This document shows, one piece after another, positions 9,233-17,818 of a stretch of DNA of 64,000 nt (position 1 is the first letter of the stretch; each line of letters starts with the position of its first letter). Origin of the DNA: Actinomycetota bacterium (lineage in GTDB: Bacteria > Actinomycetota > Actinomycetes > Nanopelagicales > Nanopelagicaceae); assembly GCA_947490845.1 (NCBI GenBank), contig CANLHI010000002.1:23958-87957 (forward strand). Direction: 5' to 3'. A program made the translations under genes and the position numbers. The notes under the pieces are model-generated. The model saw nothing but the letters and a program-made list of their open reading frames with translations, did not search any database and was not told where the DNA came from.

Positions 9233-10021
9233 ATGCGTATCGTGCGATTTACTCCGGGACCTGAATCCGGTCTTGGCGCTGATCCACTCTTTGGAGTACT
9301 CGAAGAAGATAACTCGATCACGATTATTTCGGGAGATCCGATTTATCACGGCGTCACCAAGACGGCCGCTAAAGTTGAACTTTCCAAGGTGCGTTTATTG
9401 GCGCCAGTTATTCCACGGAGCAAGATTGTCGCGGTCGGCAAGAATTATGCCGACCATGCCAAAGAGATGGGCTCAGATGTTCCCAAAGAGCCGATCATCT
9501 TCTTGAAACCAAATACATCCGTGATTGGCCCAGGCGACACAATTGTTTGGCCCGCTATGGCCCCAACGATTGATTACGAAGCAGAACTAGCTGTTGTGAT
9601 TGGACGCGTCTGTAAAGATGTTCCTAAAGAGCGAGTTAACGAAGTCATCTTTGGTTACACACTCGCCAACGACGTTACTTGTCGTGAACTTCAAAAGAGT
9701 GATGGCCAATGGGCACGCGCAAAGGGATTCGATACTTTCTGCCCAATCGGCCCATGGATTGAAACTGACTTTGTGCCAGGCACGCAGCGAATCTTCTCTA
9801 AGGTAAATGATGAACTGCGCCAAGATGCAACGCTGGACCAAATGATCTTTAGCGTCTCTGACATAGTTGTATTTGTTTCACAGGTTATGACTCTATTGCC
9901 CGGCGATGTAATCATCACTGGAACACCCGCAGGAATTGGTCCACTGATCGAGCGCGGCAATGTCGTTGTAAGCGTTGAAGGACTTGGTCAATTAACAAAT
10001 AAGGTGAGTGCCAAACCGTGA
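9233..10021 (+). CDS. Fumarylacetoacetate hydrolase (FAH) family protein
   Basis: FAH-fold metal-dependent hydrolase, decarboxylase or isomerase acting on beta-diketo or oxaloacetate-like acids. Motifs: KIVAVGKNYADHAKEMG, the metal-binding block TIDYEAELAVVIGR, GYTLANDVTCRELQ and TGTPAGIGPLIERG. 262 residues, cytoplasmic. It overlaps gltX by 4 bases (GTGA). The FAH-gltX pair is conserved in actinobacteria, suggesting a general metabolite-repair or oxaloacetate-handling role. The substrate cannot be told from the sequence. Confidence 0.88.
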   Translation: MRIVRFTPGPESGLGADPLFGVLEEDNSITIISGDPIYHGVTKTAAKVELSKVRLLAPVIPRSKIVAVGKNYADHAKEMGSDVPKEPIIFLKPNTSVIGPGDTIVWPAMAPTIDYEAELAVVIGRVCKDVPKERVNEVIFGYTLANDVTCRELQKSDGQWARAKGFDTFCPIGPWIETDFVPGTQRIFSKVNDELRQDATLDQMIFSVSDIVVFVSQVMTLLPGDVIITGTPAGIGPLIERGNVVVSVEGLGQLTNKVSAKP

Positions 10022-11478
10022 GTGAGAAAAAAGTAAAGGTCCGTTTCGCTCCATCTCCAACTGGTGATCTACATGTTGGAAATATACGCACCGCGCTATT
10101 TGATTGGGCTTATGCGCGCCACACAGGTGGCACATTCCTATTCCGTATCGAAGATACTGACACGACCCGCGTAACCGATGAATACATCCAAGCAGCGATC
10201 GATACTCTTAAGTGGCTTGGCCTTAATTGGGATGAGGGCCCAGAAGTCGGTGGCGAGAATGGCCCTTACTTACAATCGCAACGTTTAGATATTTACGCGC
10301 ATTGGGCTGCAAAGTTTCTAGATCAGAAAGATGCTTACCACTGTTACTGCTCACCGGATGAGTTAGAAGCGGTTCGCGAAGCACAACGTGCTGCAAATGT
10401 GGCACCTGGATATAACGGGCATTGTCGCGAGTTAACTGCTGATCAAATTGCTGGATATAAAGCACAGGGGCGCGGAGCCGTTGTGCGCATGCGCATGCCA
10501 GATGGCAACACAACTTTCACCGATGAGATTCGCGGCGATGTAACTTTTGATCATAAGTTTGTACCCGACTTTGTCTTGGTGCGCGCCGATGGTTCACCGC
10601 TTTACACCTTGGCCGTGGCAGTCGATGACATTTTGATGAAGGTCACTCACGTTTTGCGTGGAGAAGATCTGCTCTCATCAACGCCGCGTCAGATCCGTGT
10701 CTATCAAGCGATGGGGGTTGCAATCGATGACTACCCAGTCTTTGCGCACCTTCCCTTTGTAATGGGCCAAGATAATGCCAAGTTATCTAAGCGCAACGGT
10801 GAAGTTTCGATTGCTTGGTATCGCGAACAAGGTTATTTGCCTGAAGCGATCTGTAATTACTTAGCTTTGCTCGGTTGGTCACCAGGTGAAGATCGTGAAA
10901 ATGTAACCATGGCCGAACTATGCGAACTCTTCACGGTAGATAAGGTGCATTCATCACCAGCGCGCTTTGATATGAAGAAGCTAGAAGCAATAAATGGCGA
11001 CAAGATTCGCGCGCTGACTCTTGATGAATTCCTAAAGTGGTCTCTACCGTTCTTAACTAAAGCAGGCGTAATCACCGGAACTGATGCTGAGATTGCATTG
11101 GTCAAAAAAGCACTTCCAATAATTCAAGAACGCATCATAAAACTTGATGAAGTACCAGCCATGTTGCGCTTCTTATTTGTTAAAGAATTCGCCGTTGAAG
11201 AAGCATCACTTTCTAAAGTAACCGATGCTGCATCAAAGGAAGTTTTAAAGCGATCACTTGCAGAGCTAAAACCCCTTACAGTCTGGAACCACGATTCAAT
11301 CGAGGCCGCACTTCGCATATCGCTAATTGAAGAGTTGGGCCTTAAGCCGCGCATCGCATTTGGTGCAGTTCGCATTGCAACGACCGGATCAACAATTTCT
11401 CCACCTTTATTTGAGTCAATGGAGTTGCTGGGTAAAGAGGCTTCGCTAGCCCGAATCACTGCGGCAATCGCGCTGTAA
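10018..11478 (+). CDS. gltX: Glutamyl-tRNA synthetase
   Basis: Class I aminoacyl-tRNA synthetase charging tRNA-Glu. Motifs: FAPSPTGDLHVGN (HIGH-type), RIEDTDTTR and the KMSKS-type loop AKLSKRNG. 486 residues, GTG start in the overlap with the FAH gene. Its cognate tRNA-Glu and a tRNA-Gln lie just downstream on the same strand. Bacteria of this type usually glutamylate tRNA-Gln with this enzyme and amidate it with GatCAB, but no gat gene is in view. Confidence 0.97.
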   Translation: MSEKKVKVRFAPSPTGDLHVGNIRTALFDWAYARHTGGTFLFRIEDTDTTRVTDEYIQAAIDTLKWLGLNWDEGPEVGGENGPYLQSQRLDIYAHWAAKFLDQKDAYHCYCSPDELEAVREAQRAANVAPGYNGHCRELTADQIAGYKAQGRGAVVRMRMPDGNTTFTDEIRGDVTFDHKFVPDFVLVRADGSPLYTLAVAVDDILMKVTHVLRGEDLLSSTPRQIRVYQAMGVAIDDYPVFAHLPFVMGQDNAKLSKRNGEVSIAWYREQGYLPEAICNYLALLGWSPGEDRENVTMAELCELFTVDKVHSSPARFDMKKLEAINGDKIRALTLDEFLKWSLPFLTKAGVITGTDAEIALVKKALPIIQERIIKLDEVPAMLRFLFVKEFAVEEASLSKVTDAASKEVLKRSLAELKPLTVWNHDSIEAALRISLIEELGLKPRIAFGAVRIATTGSTISPPLFESMELLGKEASLARITAAIAL

Positions 11479-11506
11479 ATCTGAGGTATTCTTTCCCCTG
11501 TTGTAT

Positions 11507-11578
11507 TGGGGTATGGGGTAATTGGCAGCCCTGCTGATTCTGGTTCAGTAAGTCTAGGTTCGAGTCCTGGTACCCCAG
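11507..11578 (+). tRNA. tRNA-Gln (anticodon CTG)
   Basis: Cloverleaf read by eye: acceptor TGGGGTA pairs with TACCCCA and the discriminator base is G. The D stem is GGGT/GCCC, the anticodon stem GCTGA/TCAGT with loop TTCTGGT (anticodon CTG), and the T arm contains GGTTCGAGTCC. No encoded CCA is present (GCG follows). Confidence 0.95.
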
Positions 11579-11629
11579 CGCAGTTCCCAAAGCAGCAAAA
11601 GTAAGACCGCAGTAAATGGAATGTACTAG

Positions 11630-11705
11630 GGCCCCGTCGTCTAGCGGCCTAGGACTCTGGCTTCTCAAGTCAGCTACGAGGGTTCGAATCCCTTCGGGGC
11701 TACCA
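11630..11705 (+). tRNA. tRNA-Glu (anticodon CTC)
   Basis: Cloverleaf: acceptor GGCCCCG pairs with CGGGGCT (one G-U pair at the end). The D stem is GTCT/GGAC, the anticodon stem CTGGC/GTCAG with loop TTCTCAA (anticodon CTC), and the T stem GAGGG/CCCTT with TTCGAAT. CCA is encoded in the DNA after the discriminator A. Placing it next to gltX and tRNA-Gln is typical. Confidence 0.95.
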
Positions 11706-11711
11706 ACGCAT

Positions 11712-11750
11712 CAGAGCGCTTACAGATTTTAACCTTCAGTAAGCGCTCTG
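11712..11750 (+). terminator. Strong hairpin after the tRNAs
   Basis: Perfect 12-bp inverted repeat CAGAGCGCTTAC...GTAAGCGCTCTG around a 15-base loop, 6 bases after the tRNA-Glu CCA. The downstream sequence is only moderately T-rich (TTCACGTTTGAGGTTTTC). It probably ends the gltX-tRNA transcript. Confidence 0.75.
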
Positions 11751-11906
11751 TTCACGTTTGAGGTTTTCTATTTCTCTAACGTTTCTTAACTTAACACGGA
11801 TCGTTCACAAGTTCTTTGATTGATTAAAGCCTGCCATTCATAATTGGAAGATTAGATCGCCTCGTTGTAACCCACAACTAACTAAATTCTAACGAGGAGA
11901 AATAAA

Positions 11907-13511
11907 GTGAAAATTTCTAAAGCGAAGCGCGGAATAGCAGTTATTTCTGCTACTGCGTTTCTAGCAATTTCAGCGGCGCCTGCAAATGCAGCGGCGCCAG
12001 TATATGTAGAGGCAGTTGCATCATCTGCAACTCTTACGCCTATTGCCGCAGCTGGTGACATGGTTGGTTCTTACCTTGTTCCGGGAATTCCAGATGGACT
12101 TGGCGTTGTTAAGAGCGGTAATTCCCTACGTATTATTACCAACCACGAGTGGAGCGCAACCAACGCAGTTGCAGCCGGCCGCACAACAGCAGGTGGACTA
12201 GTTTCAGGTTCATTCCTAAGCGACATGACTTATGACCTAACAACTAAGAAGGTTACAAAGGCTGTCGATCTATTTAAAGATGTAGTTTGGTATGACTATG
12301 CAACAGGTAAGTACGGTCAAAATCCAGGTGCCCCTGCAGGTGCTTTAGTCAAGGATTCATATGGAACTCTGAATCACTCATACCTTCTGAACCGTTTCTG
12401 CTCTGGAGCTCTAGCGCCAGCGGGATCATTCTTTGACAAGGCATCAGGTAATGGAGTTAGCGATGCAGTATTTCTCGCCGGTGAAGAAGGCGGAGATGAA
12501 TCTCGCGCATTCGCAACAAACTTAACAACTGGTCAACTCGTACAACTTCCAGCTCTTGGATTGGCTGCTTGGGAGAATGTGATTCCAGCGCCAACTAAGG
12601 GTAAGGCAACTGTACTGATGACCAATGAAGATGGTTCTGCCACAGATAGCCAGCAATGGATGTATGTCGGAACAAAGACAAAGACCGGTGCTTGGTATGA
12701 AAAGGCTGGCTTTACCAACGGAAAGTCATACGTTGTAGCAGCAGCTGCAGATGCAGTAGTTGCAAATGACAATGAGATCCGCTCAAAGTACGGAAAGAAC
12801 AAGCCTTTCCCAATCACATTTGCTGAAGTTAATACCAAGGCAAATGGAAAAGATCAGAACATTGAAGCTAACGCTAAGGGAATTGAATTTGCTCGCGTAG
12901 AAGATGGTCACTTTGATCCAAAGAAGCCAAATGACTATTACTTCGTAACTACTGAGTCAAATAAGGACGCAGTAGCAACAGCGCCAAATCCAGCAACTCC
13001 AACGGTAACACGTGACGGTGGAGCGCTATGGCGCATTCGCTTTAATGATGTTTCAAAGCCTTTGGGTGGCGCAACTCTTGAATTGCTACTTGATGGGTCT
13101 GAAAGCATTTACATGTCTAAGCCAGATAACATCGCAGTGGATTCACTTGGAAACGTATTGATCCAAGAAGATCCTGGTAACAACGCACACCTTGCACGTA
13201 TCGTTTCCTACCGCATCAGCGATGGAAAAGTTGGAACAATTGCACAATTCAAAGGAGAATACTTCGATTCAACTCGCCCTAATTTCATCACTCAAGATGA
13301 AGAATCATCAGGAATCATCGAAGTAACAAGTGAATTGCGTACATCAAAGTCCGATACTGCTAGTTACTACATGTTCGTGGCGCAGGTCCACGCAACACCA
13401 GCCAAGGCTCGTCCTGACCTTGATCCAGCAGATGCCACATTGGCAAAGGCTGTTGAAGGCGGACAGTGGTACATCTTAAAGATTACGAACTGGACTGACG
13501 TCTACAAGTAA
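11907..13511 (+). CDS. Exported PhoX/DUF839-like protein
   Basis: Exported protein of 534 residues with a Sec signal peptide (AVISATAFLAISAAPANA|AAP). The body resembles the PhoX/DUF839 phosphatase-like beta-propeller: LRIITNHEW near the N-terminus, VFLAGEEGGDESRAF, VLMTNEDGS, FARVEDGHFDP followed by FVTTE, and a distal DNIAVDSLGNVLIQED. PhoX enzymes are calcium/iron-dependent phosphatases used under phosphate limitation; activity here is inferred. An SD (AACGAGGAGAAATAAAG) precedes the start. Two GTTCAC elements upstream (11750, 11803) recall actinobacterial Pho-box halves but lack the standard 11-bp spacing. A terminator follows, so it is a single-gene unit. Confidence 0.6.
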   Translation: MKISKAKRGIAVISATAFLAISAAPANAAAPVYVEAVASSATLTPIAAAGDMVGSYLVPGIPDGLGVVKSGNSLRIITNHEWSATNAVAAGRTTAGGLVSGSFLSDMTYDLTTKKVTKAVDLFKDVVWYDYATGKYGQNPGAPAGALVKDSYGTLNHSYLLNRFCSGALAPAGSFFDKASGNGVSDAVFLAGEEGGDESRAFATNLTTGQLVQLPALGLAAWENVIPAPTKGKATVLMTNEDGSATDSQQWMYVGTKTKTGAWYEKAGFTNGKSYVVAAAADAVVANDNEIRSKYGKNKPFPITFAEVNTKANGKDQNIEANAKGIEFARVEDGHFDPKKPNDYYFVTTESNKDAVATAPNPATPTVTRDGGALWRIRFNDVSKPLGGATLELLLDGSESIYMSKPDNIAVDSLGNVLIQEDPGNNAHLARIVSYRISDGKVGTIAQFKGEYFDSTRPNFITQDEESSGIIEVTSELRTSKSDTASYYMFVAQVHATPAKARPDLDPADATLAKAVEGGQWYILKITNWTDVYK

Positions 13512-13532
13512 TTTATTAGTCGAGGGACGGGG

Positions 13533-13563
13533 AGAGAGGCCAGGTGACTGGCCTCTTTTCTTT
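13533..13563 (+). terminator. Rho-independent terminator after the PhoX-like gene
   Basis: Stem GAGGCCAG/CTGGCCTC with loop GTGA followed by TTTTCTTTT, 20-30 bases after the stop at 13511. It lies between convergent genes; the mirrored A-rich 5' flank may let it also stop transcription from the minus strand. Confidence 0.9.
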
Positions 13564-13564
13564 T

Positions 13565-14269
13565 CTACCAGGAGTTAGCGCCGAGGCCACCATCAAAGTC
13601 ATAAGTTGATCCGGTGGCCCAGGCATTGGCATCTGATAATAAAAACTCAGTGACTCCAACAACTTCCTTAGCGCTGGCATAACGCGCAAGCGGCGTCGCT
13701 GCCTTCCATGCTGCAACACCTTCTGGCCATGCCTGGTCTATTCCGTCGCGGCCAATTAGCCCAAGTCGCAGACCAAGCACGCGCATCGGAGCATGCGCTC
13801 GTGATGCCGAACGAGTTAATACATCTAGGGCTGCCTTGCTAGCTCCATATATTTCATGGCCTGGCCGTGGATTTAGCGCTTCAACAGATGAAATATTTAA
13901 AACAACAGTGACACCAGATTTAGCACTTTCATCAATAATCTCTTTAGGCGCATCGACATTGATGCGCATCATCAACTCTATCTCTGCGCGGCTGGCATGG
14001 GCTGGATCTAAAATTGCTTGGTTGGCTGCATTGTTAATTACAAAATCTAACTTACCCGCGCGGGCAATTGATTCCTGCACAAGTGAATTACCAGATTTGG
14101 TTACTGCCAGATCTTCAGCGATAACGTGTAAATTTGGGCGTGCTTTTAGCTCTCCAGTATTTACTTGAGCGCAGACCGTAAAGCCCAGTTCTAGAAAGCG
14201 ATCAACGTAAGCGCGTCCGATTAAGCCAGATGCGCCGGTGATAAGAATGTTTTTGCCCGAAAAAGTCAT
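13565..14269 (-). CDS. SDR family oxidoreductase, last gene of the nucleoside operon
   Basis: NAD(P)-dependent short-chain dehydrogenase of 234 residues. It has the nucleotide motif TGASGLIGRAY near the N-terminus, the NNAAN motif and the catalytic YGASK with an upstream Ser (NISSVEAL). Its start overlaps the preceding amidohydrolase stop (ATGA), so it is co-translated with the purine-salvage genes. The substrate is unknown; the context suggests a sugar or nucleoside-derived alcohol. Confidence 0.85.
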   Translation of the reverse strand: MTFSGKNILITGASGLIGRAYVDRFLELGFTVCAQVNTGELKARPNLHVIAEDLAVTKSGNSLVQESIARAGKLDFVINNAANQAILDPAHASRAEIELMMRINVDAPKEIIDESAKSGVTVVLNISSVEALNPRPGHEIYGASKAALDVLTRSASRAHAPMRVLGLRLGLIGRDGIDQAWPEGVAAWKAATPLARYASAKEVVGVTEFLLSDANAWATGSTYDFDGGLGANSW

Positions 14270-15564
14270 CGCAGCGGATCCAGCGCTTTAACTCGCTGAT
14301 TAACGCGAGCTATTAAATCTGCCAAGTCAATCTTGGTGCTGGCACGATGGGCAACTACTTGATCACCTGCCACCCAGACATCTGTAACATCACCGCGACC
14401 GGCCGCAAATACAAGAAGGGCATTCACATTGTGAACTGGCGTTAGGTGCGCAGCGTGTAAGTCGATTGCAATCAAATCTGCTTCTTTGCCGATTTCGATA
14501 CTTCCGATGCGATCGGCCAACCCAACAGCGCGGGCGGCTTCAATAGTTGCGGCGCGCACAATAGAAGTTAGATCAACATCTGCAGGGGATTCACGTAAAG
14601 CAACGACGTGGGCTGCCATGCGCATTACTGAGAACATATCTAGATCATTTGATGAGGCGCAACTATCTGTACCAAGCCCAACTGCAATGCCAGCTTTGCG
14701 CATATCGTTAAAGCGCGCCAAGCCAGAACCAAGTTTTAAGTTACTGCCGGGGCAATGTCCAACGGATGCGCCCTTACTTGCTGCAATCTTCATATCTGAA
14801 TCACTTAAATGAACTCCGTGACCGAAGATTGTCGGCACATCTAATATTCCAGTGTCGCGGCAGACTTCAGCTGGAGTCTTGGAATAACGTGTAGCAATAT
14901 CTAGATTTTCTGCCTCAGTCTCAGATACATGCAAATGAATGCGCGCACCGAGCTCTTTGGCTATCTGTGCTACTTCCGTTAAGTTCTCTGGTGAATCCGT
15001 GTAGGTGGAATGTGGCATCAGATAAGTTGGAATATACGGTCCGCCTATTTTGGCTAGTTCATCTTTCCATTGATGCGCGCGTTCGATGCGTTGGTGCCAT
15101 TGCAGACCATCTAAACCTGGAAAATCAAAGAAGATTGGGCCGGCGATATGGCGCAAGCCCACGCGCACCGCACCGCGATGAGTTGCGACAGGGTTTAAAT
15201 ACATATCCATTGTCGTAGTTGTTCCAGATAGCAGCGCTTCAAGGGCGCCGAGTTCAGTGCCGAGTTCGCAAGTTGCCTCATCCATGATCGCACCTTCGGC
15301 AGCCCAGACAAGTTCGAGAAAACCTTGCAGGTTTACACCCTCTGACCAGCCACGCAATAAAGACATTCCAAGGTGAGTGTGGCTATTGATTAAACCAGGT
15401 GCGATTAATTTGCCAGCGGCGTCATAAACATTCTTAGCCGTCGGTTTATCTGTTCCGATGTAAGAAATCTTGCCATCAGTGATTCCGATTGAAACGTTCT
15501 CTAAAATCTCATTTGCGTTATTTGAGGTAACCGCATAACGCGCATTGGTGATTAAGAGATCCAT
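14266..15564 (-). CDS. Amidohydrolase of the MTA/SAH deaminase family
   Basis: Zinc-dependent TIM-barrel deaminase of the TRZ/ATZ/MtaD group (cytosine-deaminase-like subtype). It carries the metal motif NSHTHLGMSLLRG, the histidine block HLHVSETEAEN, FGHGVHLSD, GHCPGSNLKLGSG and the distal metal Asp in LGTDSCASSND. 432 residues. Members deaminate 5-methylthioadenosine, S-adenosylhomocysteine, adenosine or guanine. It is encoded directly after a nucleoside phosphorylase and a nucleoside ABC transporter, so a purine nucleoside or its base is the probable substrate. The exact one is not determined. Confidence 0.85.
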   Translation of the reverse strand: MDLLITNARYAVTSNNANEILENVSIGITDGKISYIGTDKPTAKNVYDAAGKLIAPGLINSHTHLGMSLLRGWSEGVNLQGFLELVWAAEGAIMDEATCELGTELGALEALLSGTTTTMDMYLNPVATHRGAVRVGLRHIAGPIFFDFPGLDGLQWHQRIERAHQWKDELAKIGGPYIPTYLMPHSTYTDSPENLTEVAQIAKELGARIHLHVSETEAENLDIATRYSKTPAEVCRDTGILDVPTIFGHGVHLSDSDMKIAASKGASVGHCPGSNLKLGSGLARFNDMRKAGIAVGLGTDSCASSNDLDMFSVMRMAAHVVALRESPADVDLTSIVRAATIEAARAVGLADRIGSIEIGKEADLIAIDLHAAHLTPVHNVNALLVFAAGRGDVTDVWVAGDQVVAHRASTKIDLADLIARVNQRVKALDPLR

Positions 15565-16305
15565 TTAGGAAGCCAGGATTTTAATTGCACCATCAATTAT
15601 TGTGATTACATTTCCGGCGCATCCCTTAATGACTTCCCCAACTCCTTCGTGGCTAATCTCTTCCTTCGATAAACCTGCGGCAGGGTTAGCAACTGCTGCA
15701 ATCGCGGCATAGCGAAGGCCGGCCTCGCGTGCCAGTGTGGCTTCAGGAACACCAGTCATGCCAACGACTGTTACGCCCATTACTGCGCACATACGAATCT
15801 CGGCTGGTGATTCAAAACGTGGACCGTTAAACACGGCATAGATACCGTGTTTATGTAATTTAATATCCGCTTTGTCGGCAGATTTTGATAGAGCCTTTTG
15901 GATTTCGCGGTCATAGATATAGGTCATATCTATATGTTGAACCCCGCCTTCTTGCACGCCATCAAAGAATGTATCTGCGCGACCATGGGTAAAGTCGATG
16001 AAGTCATCAACTAATTGCACAGCACCGGGCTTAAGTTTCTTATCGACTCCGCCGACGACATTCACACCAATGATTAATTCGGCGCCCCAGTTCTTGAGCG
16101 CTTGAATATTTGCACGGTAATTGACTTGGCTAGGGGGAACTGTGTGATTAACCCCGTGACGTGTAAGGAAGGCAACATCTGCGCCATGCCATTTGCCGGT
16201 TGTGATAACCGCTTGGCCATAGGTTGTCTCAACTGTTGTAGAAGGCTGACCAGCCAGGGCTGGCAGATTATAAAAACCGGTACCAGCGATAATTGCGATC
16301 TTCAA
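15565..16305 (-). CDS. MTA/purine nucleoside phosphorylase (MTAP family)
   Basis: Nucleoside phosphorylase cleaving methylthioadenosine, methylthioinosine or another purine nucleoside to base plus (methylthio)ribose-1-phosphate. Motifs: IIAGTGFYNL, LTRHGVNHTVPPSQVNYRAN, NVVGGVDKKLKPG, YAVFNGPRFESPAEI and GMTGVPEATLAREAGL, all PNP/MTAP family-2 marks. The TTG start (16303-16305) is preceded by AGGAG at 7 bases; the nearby ATG at 16310 opens only two codons. 246 residues. The stop abuts the amidohydrolase start, giving a phosphorylase-deaminase pair. Confidence 0.88.
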   Translation of the reverse strand: MKIAIIAGTGFYNLPALAGQPSTTVETTYGQAVITTGKWHGADVAFLTRHGVNHTVPPSQVNYRANIQALKNWGAELIIGVNVVGGVDKKLKPGAVQLVDDFIDFTHGRADTFFDGVQEGGVQHIDMTYIYDREIQKALSKSADKADIKLHKHGIYAVFNGPRFESPAEIRMCAVMGVTVVGMTGVPEATLAREAGLRYAAIAAVANPAAGLSKEEISHEGVGEVIKGCAGNVITIIDGAIKILAS

Positions 16306-16309
16306 TTCA

Positions 16310-17818
16310 TTACTCCTTAAGGCCGGCCATTAGGCGGCCAATATAGTTGCGATCAGCACCTTTTGAATCTAGAACAGCGACAATCTTGCCGCCTGACATA
16401 ACTGCAATGCGATCTGAAAGCGAGAGAATCTCATCTAATTCAGCAGAGACCAGCATCACCGCTGCGCCCTTATCGCGCGCTGCAATTAACTGGTTATGGA
16501 TGAATTCAATTGAGCCAACGTCGACTCCGCGAGTTGGTTGCGCCGCAATAAGAACTGGAAGATCTTCACTTAGCTCGCGAGCAACGACAACTTTCTGCTT
16601 ATTTCCACCGGAGAGCGAACTGGCTGTATTGAAAGCAGATGGTGTGCGAATATCGAATTTCGCAACGGTTTCGACTGCGTTCTTGGCAATTGCGGAAAGA
16701 TCACGGATCCAGCCCTTTGCAAACGGTGCTTGATCAAATTGATTTAAGATCAAATTATCTGCAATTGAATACGTTGAAATAAGGCCATGCTTTTCTCGAT
16801 CTTCAGGAACATGAGAGATGCCTGCTTCATGGACCGCATGCGGGTTCAAATTCTTAGTTGGCACACCTTTTAATAACACTTCACCGGATTCACGATTGCG
16901 CATTCCGCAGATCGCCTCAACTAGTTCGCGTTGACCATTGCCTTCAACTCCGGCAACTCCAAGAATTTCACCAGAATGCAAAGACAGGTCAACACCTTTG
17001 ACCATTAACAATTTGCGGTCATCTAGAACTTGTAAGCCTTTAACTTCAAGTACCACAGCACCACGTTTTGCCTCAGTGCGGTTGACCTGCAATACAACCG
17101 AGCGGCCCACCATCATTTGGGCAAGCCCTGCTTCATCAGTCTCTTTCGGAGAAGTTGCACCTACAAGTTTGCCACCGCGCAGAACCACCACGCGATCGGC
17201 AACAGCCATAACTTCGTGAAGTTTGTGAGTAATTAGAACTATGCCAACCCCGCTCTTGGCAAGGTTACGAATTACTTCAAGTAATTCATCAATTTCTTGT
17301 GGAGTTAAAACTGCAGTTGGCTCATCGAGAATAAGCAGCTTCACATCTTTTCGAAGTGCTTTCAAAATTTCAACGCGTTGCTGCATGCCAACTGGAAGAT
17401 CTTCGATTACCGCATCAGGATCAACTTCAAGTCCATAGCGCTTGGAGAGCGCCAAGATCTCATCACGGGCAGCCTTCTTATTGATAAAGAGTCCACGCTT
17501 GGGTTCGCCACCCAAAATGATATTTTCTGTAACTGTCATGACGGGTACTAGTTGAAAGTGCTGATGCACCATTCCAACGCCACGTGCGATAACTCCAGCG
17601 GTATCGCCAAATACGATCGGTGTTCCACCGATTTTGATCTCACCTGAGTCAGGTTTAACAAGGCCAAAGACCGCTTTGAGTAAAGTGGATTTTCCTGCTC
17701 CATTTTCACCCAGGAGTGCAACGACTTCACCCGCATTAACGGTTAATGAAATATTGTCATTTGCGACAACGCCGGGATAGCGCTTTGTGACACCAGTGAC
17801 TTCAAGAAGGGCGCTCAT
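16310..17818 (-). CDS. Nucleoside ABC transporter ATP-binding protein (two ATPase domains)
   Basis: Cytoplasmic ATPase of a BMP-type nucleoside importer (NupO/YufO-like). Two fused ATPase domains: the first has Walker A GENGAGKST, Walker B LLILDEPTAVLTP and a Q-loop; the second has the relaxed Walker A GVEGNGQREL and the signature LSGGNKQK, as usual for this class and for sugar CUT2 ATPases. I start at the ATG 17818 overlapping the permease stop (ATGA); the track start at 17821 is a TTG one codon earlier. Confidence 0.93.
   Translation of the reverse strand: MSALLEVTGVTKRYPGVVANDNISLTVNAGEVVALLGENGAGKSTLLKAVFGLVKPDSGEIKIGGTPIVFGDTAGVIARGVGMVHQHFQLVPVMTVTENIILGGEPKRGLFINKKAARDEILALSKRYGLEVDPDAVIEDLPVGMQQRVEILKALRKDVKLLILDEPTAVLTPQEIDELLEVIRNLAKSGVGIVLITHKLHEVMAVADRVVVLRGGKLVGATSPKETDEAGLAQMMVGRSVVLQVNRTEAKRGAVVLEVKGLQVLDDRKLLMVKGVDLSLHSGEILGVAGVEGNGQRELVEAICGMRNRESGEVLLKGVPTKNLNPHAVHEAGISHVPEDREKHGLISTYSIADNLILNQFDQAPFAKGWIRDLSAIAKNAVETVAKFDIRTPSAFNTASSLSGGNKQKVVVARELSEDLPVLIAAQPTRGVDVGSIEFIHNQLIAARDKGAAVMLVSAELDEILSLSDRIAVMSGGKIVAVLDSKGADRNYIGRLMAGLKE

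Noticed and set aside
11456-11668. Minus-strand 70-residue ORF over the tRNA region
   Set aside because: Covers the gltX end and tRNA-Gln; no protein-like signal.
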